A stretch of DNA of 64,000 nucleotides, taken from assembly GCF_030056575.1 (NCBI RefSeq), contig NZ_JASHHX010000001.1:248001-312000 (forward strand). Direction: 5' to 3'. Within the stretch, counting starts at the first letter, position 1. Each line of letters begins with the position of its first letter. Positions 50,459 to 58,654 of the stretch are shown here, piece by piece. The translations under genes and the position numbers were made by a program. Source of the stretch: Rhodoblastus sp. 17X3 (GTDB lineage Bacteria; Pseudomonadota; Alphaproteobacteria; Rhizobiales; Beijerinckiaceae). The notes under the pieces were generated by a model that saw only the letters and a list, made by a program, of their open reading frames with translations, was not told the origin of the DNA and made no database searches.

Positions 50459-52357
50459 ATGGCCTTCGACGACGCAACGCGGGGTCGGCTTCAGACCTTC
50501 GTGACCAAAGCTCGCACGGTTCTCACCGATGAGTTCACCCAGCAGTTCCAGCAGGATTTTGGGCTCGATCCCAATTCGGGGACCGTGTCGCCGCTGGAAA
50601 GCCTGGCGCATCTCGACGATCAGCGGTTGGCGACCGCGCGCGTCTTGCGCGAGATTTTCGATCACTACCTGCCCAGCGCCCTGAGCGACGGACAGCAAGC
50701 GCGGAAAACCACGCTCGACCGCATGGTGCGCGAACAGGCCTTCACCACACTCAACCGCCTCGCCGCGCTGCGCATGATGGAGGCGCGCGGGCTGGTGATG
50801 GAATGCGTCGGCAAGGCTTACCAATCCAAGGCCTTCCAGCTTTACCAGCGCGTGGCGGGAATGGCGCTCGGCGAGACCGGAGACGCCTATCGCGTCTTTC
50901 TGCTCAGCATGTGCGACATCTACGGCGCGGATTTGCCGGTTCTGTTCGACCGGCATTTCCCCAATGGCCGCTTGTTCCCGCGCGAGCCCGCGCTTTTGCC
51001 GCTGCTCGATCTGATCAACGCCCCCGAGATCGCGCCGCTGTGGGCCGAAGACGAAACCATTGGCTGGATCTACCAATATTTCAACAGCAAGGACGAGCGC
51101 AAAGCGATGCGCGACGCCAGCCAAGCGCCGCGCAACAGCCGCGAGCTGGCGGTGCGCAACCAGTTCTTCACGCCGCGCTATGTGGTGGAGTTCCTTGTCG
51201 ACAACTCCCTGGGGCGGCTGTGGTTCAACTGGACCGGCGGCGCCAGCGGCTTGCGCGACCGCTGCCAATATCTACTGGTGAAGCCCGACGAACAGCCGGA
51301 GCCGCTGCGCCGTCTGCGCGATCCCCGCACGATCAAATTGCTCGATCCCGCCTGCGGCTCGATGCATTTCGGCCTTTACGCCTTTGATCTGTTCCTGGAC
51401 CTTTATCGCGAGGCCTGGGCGTGGGAACAGAGCCATGGCCCCGGCATCTTGGATGTCGAGACCGGTGGCGATCCCGACCTGAAACCTCTGTGCCAGACCT
51501 ATGCCGACGAAGATGCTTTCTTGCGCGATGTTCCCCGACTGATCATCGAGCACAACATCTATGGTGTCGACATCGACCCGCGCGCGGCGCAGATCGCCGC
51601 GCTGGCGCTGTGGCTGCGGGCGCAACGGGCGTGGCATGACGCGGGGGTCAAGGCGCAGGAACGACCCGCCATCGGGCGCGGCCATGTCGTGGCGGCGGTG
51701 GCGCCTCCGGCCGAAATTGAATTGCGCCAGGATTTTGTGGCGGCACTCGACCCGCTGGACGCCGAACTGTTCGAACAGACCCTTGTCCTGCTCAAGGGAT
51801 TGCCCGAACTCGGCGTGCTCTTGCAGGTGGAAAAGGAAGTGCCAAGGCTCGTCAAGCAGGTGTTTGGCGACCATGGCGGAATGTTCCGGCAGCAGGATGA
51901 GGTGCAATGGCGAACGGCCGAGGCGCGGCTGCAAGAGGCGCTTGCCGAATTCGCGCGCGCCGCGCGCGCGAGCTACCAGGGGCGGCTGTTTGTCGAGGAT
52001 GCATTGCAGGGGCTTCGTATGATCGACACCTGCCGTGACACTTTTGATGTCGTGGTGATGAATCCTCCATTTGGTGCCGTGAGCCTAGGCGCAAAATCTA
52101 TAATCTCTAAAACATATCCGGCATCTAAATCAAATATATTCTCTGTATTCGTGGAGAGATGCCTCGATGTGCTTAGGGACGGTGGTAGAATTGGGGCAAT
52201 AACCTCTCGAACTGGTTTTTTTATTTCGAGCTTTGCGAGATGGAGATGCGAGGTGATTTCGGCCAGGTCAAATGTCGAGGTCTTTGCAGACCTTGGTCTC
52301 GCGGTGATGGATGATGCTATGGTCGAAGCAGCTGCTTATGTGGTTAGGAAAGTCTAA
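50459..52357 (+). CDS. pglX: PglX N-terminal half (adenine-N6 methyltransferase domain)
   Basis: 632 aa, truncated compared with the family's about 1200. Helical N-terminus, FFTPRYVVEFLVDNSLGRLW, SAM motif LLDPACGSMHFGLYAFDLF near residue 294 and catalytic NPPFG at N535. PglX modifies host DNA in BREX. It ends VEAAAYVVRKV-stop at TAATG, where the second ORF begins in another frame. Bases from about 52075 are AT-rich. Either a frameshift has split the gene or two polypeptides are made by coupled translation. Confidence 0.92.
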   Translation: MAFDDATRGRLQTFVTKARTVLTDEFTQQFQQDFGLDPNSGTVSPLESLAHLDDQRLATARVLREIFDHYLPSALSDGQQARKTTLDRMVREQAFTTLNRLAALRMMEARGLVMECVGKAYQSKAFQLYQRVAGMALGETGDAYRVFLLSMCDIYGADLPVLFDRHFPNGRLFPREPALLPLLDLINAPEIAPLWAEDETIGWIYQYFNSKDERKAMRDASQAPRNSRELAVRNQFFTPRYVVEFLVDNSLGRLWFNWTGGASGLRDRCQYLLVKPDEQPEPLRRLRDPRTIKLLDPACGSMHFGLYAFDLFLDLYREAWAWEQSHGPGILDVETGGDPDLKPLCQTYADEDAFLRDVPRLIIEHNIYGVDIDPRAAQIAALALWLRAQRAWHDAGVKAQERPAIGRGHVVAAVAPPAEIELRQDFVAALDPLDAELFEQTLVLLKGLPELGVLLQVEKEVPRLVKQVFGDHGGMFRQQDEVQWRTAEARLQEALAEFARAARASYQGRLFVEDALQGLRMIDTCRDTFDVVVMNPPFGAVSLGAKSIISKTYPASKSNIFSVFVERCLDVLRDGGRIGAITSRTGFFISSFARWRCEVISARSNVEVFADLGLAVMDDAMVEAAAYVVRKV

Positions 52358-53395
52358 TGACTGTTTTTCTAAGACTGCTAAATTTTAAAGACAAGCATGC
52401 TGCTCTTCTTAACTGTACAACAAACTACAGGCAAGGAGGGTGTGTCCGTGAAATTATGACCGTCGACACAAAAGAGTTTGATGCCATCCCGGGCTCACCT
52501 TTTTCGTATTGGGTAAGCGCAGATGTTCGCAACCTTTTTCCCGCGCTTTCGCCCCTAGAGTCAGAAGGCAGGAATGCGGCCATCGGGCTGTCAACCAAAT
52601 ACGATGCGCGATTTGTTCGGTGCTTTTGGGAGGTTTCCCAAGAAAAAATCGGGCTTACGAATAAATGGATACGATACGCAAATGGAAGCAAGAATGCAAA
52701 ATATTACGTAGATTATAATGTAATTGTCAATGGTATTAATAATTTTGCGGAATTGAGAGAGTATATAAAATGGAAATTTCCATATTTAAATGGAAATGCA
52801 AGCTGGATATTGCATGATGAAAACAACTATGGCGTACCAGTCATAGCATGGCCACTAAGGACCGGATCGTTCAGTCCTAATATGCTTCCTGCTGGCTTCG
52901 TTTTCAGCGCGAGAACCTATGCTGCATTCGTTCCTCCGACTGAAATGGCACCACTGCAAAGTTTGTTGTCATCAAAGGCGTGCGATTTTTTAATCAAACT
53001 TTCGCTAGGCCAGTCTGAGGGACAACCTGAGTTTGTTACTAACGCTGTCAGAGTTCTGCCTATTCCGCAGTACGACACGGCCCGCTATGAACTAGAGAAA
53101 TTTGCGCTTAGAGGCTGGACATTAACTCGGGAGGTTAATACCGTTGAGGAAATTTCGCATAGTTTCTTGTTGCCTGCCGCTTTACGGTCACGATTGAATT
53201 GCTATGATCCTGCCGCTATTGAAGCGGAGCTTGTGGTTATCCAAGCTGAAATCGACGAGATAGCTTATACATTGTATGGGTTTAGTGATATTGATCGCGC
53301 CGCAATCCAAGCAAGCGGCGGCTCTGCGACTGACGAAAATGCAGCGGAGGATGACGCAGGCGATGATGAAGGCGATGACGAAGACAGCGCCAATC
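52075..53395 (+). other. AT-rich insert in the specificity region of pglX
   Basis: Base composition drops sharply just after the codons for NPPFG (52061-52075) and returns to GC-rich before GATTGGACTGTC-like codons near 53400. Flanking pglX parts match the GC-rich operon. This points to exchange of the target-recognition part with foreign DNA. Confidence 0.75.
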
Positions 53396-54279
53396 CCATC
53401 GGTCAAACAGACGGTCTCCTCAGTTGGACTGTCGGAGTAGCCTTCGGCCGCTTCGACTGGCGCCTCGCCACCGGCGAGCGCGCCGCGCCGCCCGAGCCTG
53501 ATCCCTTCGACCCGCTGCCTGCCAAAAGCCCCGGCATGTTGCCCGATGGCGACGAACCGTTCCACGCCCACACCGGCATTCTGGTGGACGACCCCGGCCA
53601 CAAGCATGATCTCGCCCATCTGGTCGAGGAAGTTCTGGCCCGCGTCGATGCGCCCGCGCCCAACGACGTGCATCGCTGGCTGCAACGCGAGTTCTTTGCC
53701 TTCCATCTGCAAAATTACAGCAAGAGCCGTCGCAAGGCGCCGATCTACTGGCCGCTCTCGACGGCTTCGGGCGCCTACACGCTCTGGGTCTATTATCCAA
53801 ATCTGACCAGCCAGACGCTCTACACCGCCATCAACGATTTCCTCGAAGGTCCCTCAGGCAAGTTGAAGCAGGTGGAGCAGGAGGCGGCCGCGCTGCGCGC
53901 CAAATCCGCCCGCAGCCGCGACGAAGACAAAAAGCTTGAGGCGGCCGAAAACCTCGAAGCCGAACTGATCGACCTGCGCGACACCCTGTTGCGGATCGCG
54001 CCGACCTACCATCCCAACCACGACGACGGCGTGCAGATCACCGCCGCGCCGCTGTGGCCGCTGTTCCGTCACAAGCCCTGGCAAAAGCTGCTGAAGGATA
54101 CCTGGACGAAACTGGAAAAGGGCGATTACGACTGGGCGCATCTGGCTCTGGTCTACTGGCCCGATCGCGTCCGCGAAAAGTGCAAGACCGACAAGTCGCT
54201 CGCCATCGCCCACGATCTTGAAGGCCTTTATGTCGAGCCCGAACCGAATCCTGCCAAGAAACGCCGGGGGGCGAAATGA
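52357..54279 (+). CDS. pglX: PglX C-terminal half (target recognition part)
   Basis: 640 aa, ATG overlapping the upstream stop by one base (TAATG). Begins TVFLRLLNFKDKHAALLN, normal continuation of PglX after the YVVRK stretch. The first 340 residues or so (to 53395) are AT-rich (codons such as AAT, ATA, TTA), then an acidic linker (DENAAEDDAGDDEGDDED) leads to GC-rich C-terminus (APIYWPLSTASGAYTLWVYYPNLTSQTLY). No promoter seen; the DUF262 gene overlaps its end by four bases. Together the halves make a full-length PglX of about 1270 aa. Confidence 0.88.
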   Translation: MTVFLRLLNFKDKHAALLNCTTNYRQGGCVREIMTVDTKEFDAIPGSPFSYWVSADVRNLFPALSPLESEGRNAAIGLSTKYDARFVRCFWEVSQEKIGLTNKWIRYANGSKNAKYYVDYNVIVNGINNFAELREYIKWKFPYLNGNASWILHDENNYGVPVIAWPLRTGSFSPNMLPAGFVFSARTYAAFVPPTEMAPLQSLLSSKACDFLIKLSLGQSEGQPEFVTNAVRVLPIPQYDTARYELEKFALRGWTLTREVNTVEEISHSFLLPAALRSRLNCYDPAAIEAELVVIQAEIDEIAYTLYGFSDIDRAAIQASGGSATDENAAEDDAGDDEGDDEDSANPIGQTDGLLSWTVGVAFGRFDWRLATGERAAPPEPDPFDPLPAKSPGMLPDGDEPFHAHTGILVDDPGHKHDLAHLVEEVLARVDAPAPNDVHRWLQREFFAFHLQNYSKSRRKAPIYWPLSTASGAYTLWVYYPNLTSQTLYTAINDFLEGPSGKLKQVEQEAAALRAKSARSRDEDKKLEAAENLEAELIDLRDTLLRIAPTYHPNHDDGVQITAAPLWPLFRHKPWQKLLKDTWTKLEKGDYDWAHLALVYWPDRVREKCKTDKSLAIAHDLEGLYVEPEPNPAKKRRGAK

Positions 54280-56129
54280 GCATTATGCAACAATCCAGCA
54301 AGGCGCAGGATAGGACGCTGGGCGTCTGGTTTCAGCAGATTCAGCAAGGGCAAATCAAATTGCCGCGCTTTCAGCGACTCGAAGCCTGGGACCGTGGGCG
54401 TGTGACCAGCTTTCTCAATACGATTATCAATAATCTGCCTGTCGGCGTCACGCTGGCTTTGGAAGTCGCTGGCAAGGAAAAGTTCATTTCGCGCTATGTC
54501 AGCACCGCGCAGCCCGCGAGCGTCGGCGCTGTGACCCAACATCTCCTCGACGGCCAACAGCGGCTGACGGCGTTCTGGCGGTCAATGCACAATAATTACG
54601 ACTGGGAGACCTATTTCATCCACTTTCCCGAGTTTGATCGCACGAGAGATGTGCTGAGCGAAACGACGATTCGCTGCGAAGCACGATGGGTAAACCAGAA
54701 AACCGGATTGCGCATGCCGCGATGGGCTGAGGATTCGGCGCAATGCCTAGAACGTGGTCTGGTCCCGCTTTCGTTGCTTCGCCCCGAAGACATTTCCATC
54801 GAGATCGAAGGCTGGGTGAAAGCGGCCTGTGCGCCTTTGAAGCCAAAACCCGACGATGCCGACGCATTTGCCAAGCTGGAAGCTTTCAACGATTTCCAGG
54901 AGCGGCTCAGGTCGAAAATCGTCACGCTGCGCGAGCGGGTCAAATTCTTCAATCTGCCTTATCTGTCATTGCCTGCGGAAACCGAGAAGTCTGTCGCGCT
55001 GCAAGTGTTCATCAACATGAACACCAACAGCAAGCCTTTGGCCCTCTATGATATCATCGTTGCCGAGGTGGAGAGCGTGAATGAAGAGTCCCTTCATGAC
55101 CGGGAAGCAAGCATTGATGAGAAATGTCCACATGCGTCCAGATTTGGCGATATTCGTGATCTGATTTTATCGACGTCGGCGTTGCTGCAAGACCAATCGC
55201 CCAGTCATCGCGGCATGATCGACATGGACAAGAAGATTCTGATCGACAATTGGCCGAAACTAGAACGTGGTTTGGAGCGCATGGCCGCCTTCTTGGCCGA
55301 TCAGGGCATTTTCGACCAAGCGCGCCTGCCGACAAACGCCGTCCTCGCCGTGATCGCTGCGAGCTACGAGTTCATTCCTGACCATGGCGATTTTCTTGCC
55401 AAGTCGGAAAAACTGCTCCGCCGGTATCTCTGGTCGTCTTTCTTCACCGACCGCTATGAAAATGCAGCTGCGACGCGCGCTTTCGCCGATTTCAAGGCGA
55501 TGAAAGCGTTGTTGCAAAATCCGCAATTCCTGGACGACGAGCTGCCGTCTGTGCCGGTGTTGAACCGCTCTGAATTCCCGCTCGCCACCGCCGACGCCCT
55601 CATGTCCGTCGGCTGGCCAAAAGCGACAGGCATCAGGGCGCGCGCCATTCTCGCGGTCTCGACCTATCTGGGCGCCTATGATTTCGCTGACAATCACGGC
55701 GCATCCTACGAGAGCGTGCAAAAACGAGAATATCACCACATTTTCCCGGATGCGCTGCTGCAGGAGGCTGGCATCGAAAGCTCGCTGGCGCTCAATTGCG
55801 CGCTGATCACTTGGAAGACCAATCGCGTAATTGGCCGGCAAGACCCACTCGTCTATCTCCAGGAGAGGATCGAATGGGCTGACGCCATAGCCATTGCGGA
55901 GCGGCTGAAATCCCACCTTATCTCCTTCAAGCTGCTGTCGGAAGCTCATTACGCGGGGCTTCACGGCGAAGCGTTGCGCGACAAGCTCGCCAAGGATTTT
56001 GACGCCTTCCTGCGCGATCGGGCCGGACGGATCATCGCCGCGATGGAATTGCTAGCGACAGGTGGCAGTCCGTCGATCGAGGCTTTGTGGTCGTCTTACG
56101 TTGTCGCCAAAGAAAGCGTGGACGCATGA
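54276..56129 (+). CDS. DUF262/HNH protein inside the BREX operon (GmrSD/BrxU-like)
   Basis: 617 aa. N-terminal DUF262 with QGQIKLPRFQRLEAWDRGRVTSFLNTIINN and LLDGQQRLTAFW (DGQQR near residue 92); C-terminal HNH-type YHHIFPDALLQEAG with NCALITWKTNRVIGRQDP (His near 487). Such proteins degrade modified DNA (GmrSD, BrxU). It lies between pglX and pglZ with overlaps to both (ATGA). Likely protects against phages with modified DNA, complementing BREX. Confidence 0.88.
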   Translation: MSIMQQSSKAQDRTLGVWFQQIQQGQIKLPRFQRLEAWDRGRVTSFLNTIINNLPVGVTLALEVAGKEKFISRYVSTAQPASVGAVTQHLLDGQQRLTAFWRSMHNNYDWETYFIHFPEFDRTRDVLSETTIRCEARWVNQKTGLRMPRWAEDSAQCLERGLVPLSLLRPEDISIEIEGWVKAACAPLKPKPDDADAFAKLEAFNDFQERLRSKIVTLRERVKFFNLPYLSLPAETEKSVALQVFINMNTNSKPLALYDIIVAEVESVNEESLHDREASIDEKCPHASRFGDIRDLILSTSALLQDQSPSHRGMIDMDKKILIDNWPKLERGLERMAAFLADQGIFDQARLPTNAVLAVIAASYEFIPDHGDFLAKSEKLLRRYLWSSFFTDRYENAAATRAFADFKAMKALLQNPQFLDDELPSVPVLNRSEFPLATADALMSVGWPKATGIRARAILAVSTYLGAYDFADNHGASYESVQKREYHHIFPDALLQEAGIESSLALNCALITWKTNRVIGRQDPLVYLQERIEWADAIAIAERLKSHLISFKLLSEAHYAGLHGEALRDKLAKDFDAFLRDRAGRIIAAMELLATGGSPSIEALWSSYVVAKESVDA

Positions 56130-58654
56130 GCATCGCAAATTTCATTCGCCAGGAGGTTTTTGAACCGCGTTTGAAAAAGGCTTCGGTCCTGGCTGTCTAT
56201 GACCCGGATCGGCGCTACCACGACCTCTGCCAAACCCTGGCCGATCCAGACACAGCGTTGGTCGACGCCAGCGAGAGCAGCATTACGGCGCGGGAGGCGG
56301 CCATGCTGACACTCGCTCGCCTTGGCAGGCCGGATCAACCGAAAAAACTTCTAGTCTACATTCCCACCAAACCGCCCGTGACCGATGAAGAGCGGCAAAA
56401 AGACCCCTATGCCGTCTATTCCGCCTGCGGCGCGGTCTTTCCCGATGGCGACGGCGACGGTTTCATGAGCCTGTGCCTGCGCGCCAAGCCGGACCATGAC
56501 GCGGAAATCCGCCGCCTGTTCGCGGAGAATCCTTCGCCCTCCTTCGCGTTGATCGACAACATCGGCGGCGGCCTGTCCTGGCCGACCTTGCGCACCGCTC
56601 TTGGCGCGGAATCCGCCCGCGAAATCCTCCTCGCGCTGCTGGTGCCCAACGCCAAGCAGACCGAATCCCTGAACGCCCACGAAAGCTGGGTTCCAGAGGC
56701 CAAGGCGCTCCTGGCGAAGGCGATGGGCCTAAAACTCATGACCAAGGGCAAGAAACATTCGTCGGTCGCCGACGAACTCTGGCGCTTTCTGCTGTTCAGC
56801 GAATTCGCCTTCGATCTGCCCGCTGGCCTGCCCCCGGCCTTGTCCAACGTCCCTAGGGCGTCCGCCGATGCGCGGCTGCTGATCGAGGACATTTGCGACA
56901 CGCTGCGCGGCGCCATTGCGAGCCGAAGCGAGTACATCGCCCGCGCCGAGACGGTCGAAAGCGAACTGGAGCTTCCAAGGCTCTGCGCCGACCTCAACGA
57001 CCTTGGCCTGCGCGACACCTTCCCCTTTGAAGAGCGGACTTGCCTTGCCGAGGCGGTCAAGGCTCTTTGCGCCGAAGATATCGATTGCGCCAAGCGGATC
57101 GTCGGCCGGCACGGCACATCCGTCTGGATCGGAAAGGGCGAAAATCAGGCGCAATGGGGGCTGGTCGAAACCGCGCTGCGGCTCGCCGAGGCTTGCGACG
57201 ACGCCGAGCGCCACCTGGCGGAAAACGCCCGCAGCCTGGAGGCGCTGTTCGGCTTCTACATCACGGCCATGCAGGACGTGGATCGCGTGCAACGCGAGTT
57301 CGAACAGGCAGTGGGCGACTACATCCCCAGCGACAATGCGCTGACCGGCGCTGTCGACCATGCCCGCAAACGCTATGCAAAACTGGTCGAAAAGGTTCAG
57401 GCGGTTTTCACCAAACATATGGAGGCGACGGGGTGGCCGGCGCCAGGGCGCATGTCTAACGCCGAGGTGTTCGACAAGCTGGTCGAACCCGCGCTGAAGG
57501 AAAGCGGACGCCGCGTCGCCTATATCATGGTGGACGCGCTGCGCTACGAACTCGGCGTTACCCTGCACCGGCAACTTGCCGACATCGAACAGGCCGATAT
57601 CCGCGCCGCCTGCGCGCTGCTGCCCACGGTGACGCCGATCGGCATGGCGTCGCTGCTGCCGGGTGCCGCCGCCGGTCTGCGTTTGGTCAAAGGCGGCGAA
57701 GGTTTCTCAGTCGCTTTAGATGGCGCCAAGCTGGCGTCGGTATCCAACCGGATGGAGGTGCTGCGCGCCCGCTATGGCGACCGATTTGCCGAGGCTCAAC
57801 TCGACGCGTTTGTGAGGTCGAAAAACAAACTGGCGCCCACGGTCGAACTCCTGGTGCTGCGCAGCGTCGATATTGACGCGCACCTGGAAAACACGCCGAC
57901 GGGCACACTGACCACGCTCAACCTCATCCATCAATCGCTGCGCTCGATCCGCATCGCCGTAAACAAGCTGAAGAGCGAGGGCTTTTCCGATGTGGTGATC
58001 GCCACCGACCACGGCTTCGTCCTGAACGCCCACGCCGAAGCAGGCGATCTTTGCGTCAAGCCTGCCGGCGACTGGTTGGTGGTTCACGACCGCGCACTCC
58101 TCGGCGAGGGTGAAGGCGATACGGGCAACTTCGTGTTGTCGGCCGAAAAGGCCGGCGTGCGAGGCGATTTCGGCAAACTCGGAGGACCGCGTAGCATGGC
58201 GCCCTATCGCCGAGGCCTGCTGTATTTCCACGGCGGCGCGTCGCTGCAAGAGGCTGTGGTTCCCGTCATCACGATCAAGCTCAAACAGGCTAGGCAGCCG
58301 CAGATCGCGGCAGCGAAAGTCACGCTCGCTTACAAGAACGGCGCGAAGCGGGTCACCACGCGCCTGCCAGTGGTGGATCTGTCGGTGGAGGGTGAAAACA
58401 TGTTCTCGCTCGGCGAGACATTCGAAATTCTGCTCGAAGCCTATGGCAAGAAGGGCGAGATCATTGGCGAGGCGAAGCGCGGCGGCTGTGTCGACGGCGC
58501 GACGGGAACCGTAACCCTTAAACCCGGCGAGAAGGTGCAGGTCACCATCAAGATGGCGATGGAATTTGAAGGGAAGTTCACGCTGAAGGCATTGAACCCC
58601 GTGACCCTCTCGCAATATGCCGCGATCGATCTGGAGACTGACTATGCCGTCTGA
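56126..58654 (+). CDS. pglZ: PglZ, alkaline-phosphatase-fold BREX core protein
   Basis: 842 aa from ATG 56126, which overlaps the preceding stop. PglZ-domain metal residues: YIMVDALRYE near 465, TVTPIGMASLLPG and VVIATDHGFVLNAH near 628. The C-terminus LEVTVT-like beta domain (EGENMFSLGETFEILLEAYGKKGEIIGEAKRGG) is also seen. PglZ is the core marker of BREX; overlaps brxL by 11 bases. Confidence 0.95.
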   Translation: MSIANFIRQEVFEPRLKKASVLAVYDPDRRYHDLCQTLADPDTALVDASESSITAREAAMLTLARLGRPDQPKKLLVYIPTKPPVTDEERQKDPYAVYSACGAVFPDGDGDGFMSLCLRAKPDHDAEIRRLFAENPSPSFALIDNIGGGLSWPTLRTALGAESAREILLALLVPNAKQTESLNAHESWVPEAKALLAKAMGLKLMTKGKKHSSVADELWRFLLFSEFAFDLPAGLPPALSNVPRASADARLLIEDICDTLRGAIASRSEYIARAETVESELELPRLCADLNDLGLRDTFPFEERTCLAEAVKALCAEDIDCAKRIVGRHGTSVWIGKGENQAQWGLVETALRLAEACDDAERHLAENARSLEALFGFYITAMQDVDRVQREFEQAVGDYIPSDNALTGAVDHARKRYAKLVEKVQAVFTKHMEATGWPAPGRMSNAEVFDKLVEPALKESGRRVAYIMVDALRYELGVTLHRQLADIEQADIRAACALLPTVTPIGMASLLPGAAAGLRLVKGGEGFSVALDGAKLASVSNRMEVLRARYGDRFAEAQLDAFVRSKNKLAPTVELLVLRSVDIDAHLENTPTGTLTTLNLIHQSLRSIRIAVNKLKSEGFSDVVIATDHGFVLNAHAEAGDLCVKPAGDWLVVHDRALLGEGEGDTGNFVLSAEKAGVRGDFGKLGGPRSMAPYRRGLLYFHGGASLQEAVVPVITIKLKQARQPQIAAAKVTLAYKNGAKRVTTRLPVVDLSVEGENMFSLGETFEILLEAYGKKGEIIGEAKRGGCVDGATGTVTLKPGEKVQVTIKMAMEFEGKFTLKALNPVTLSQYAAIDLETDYAV

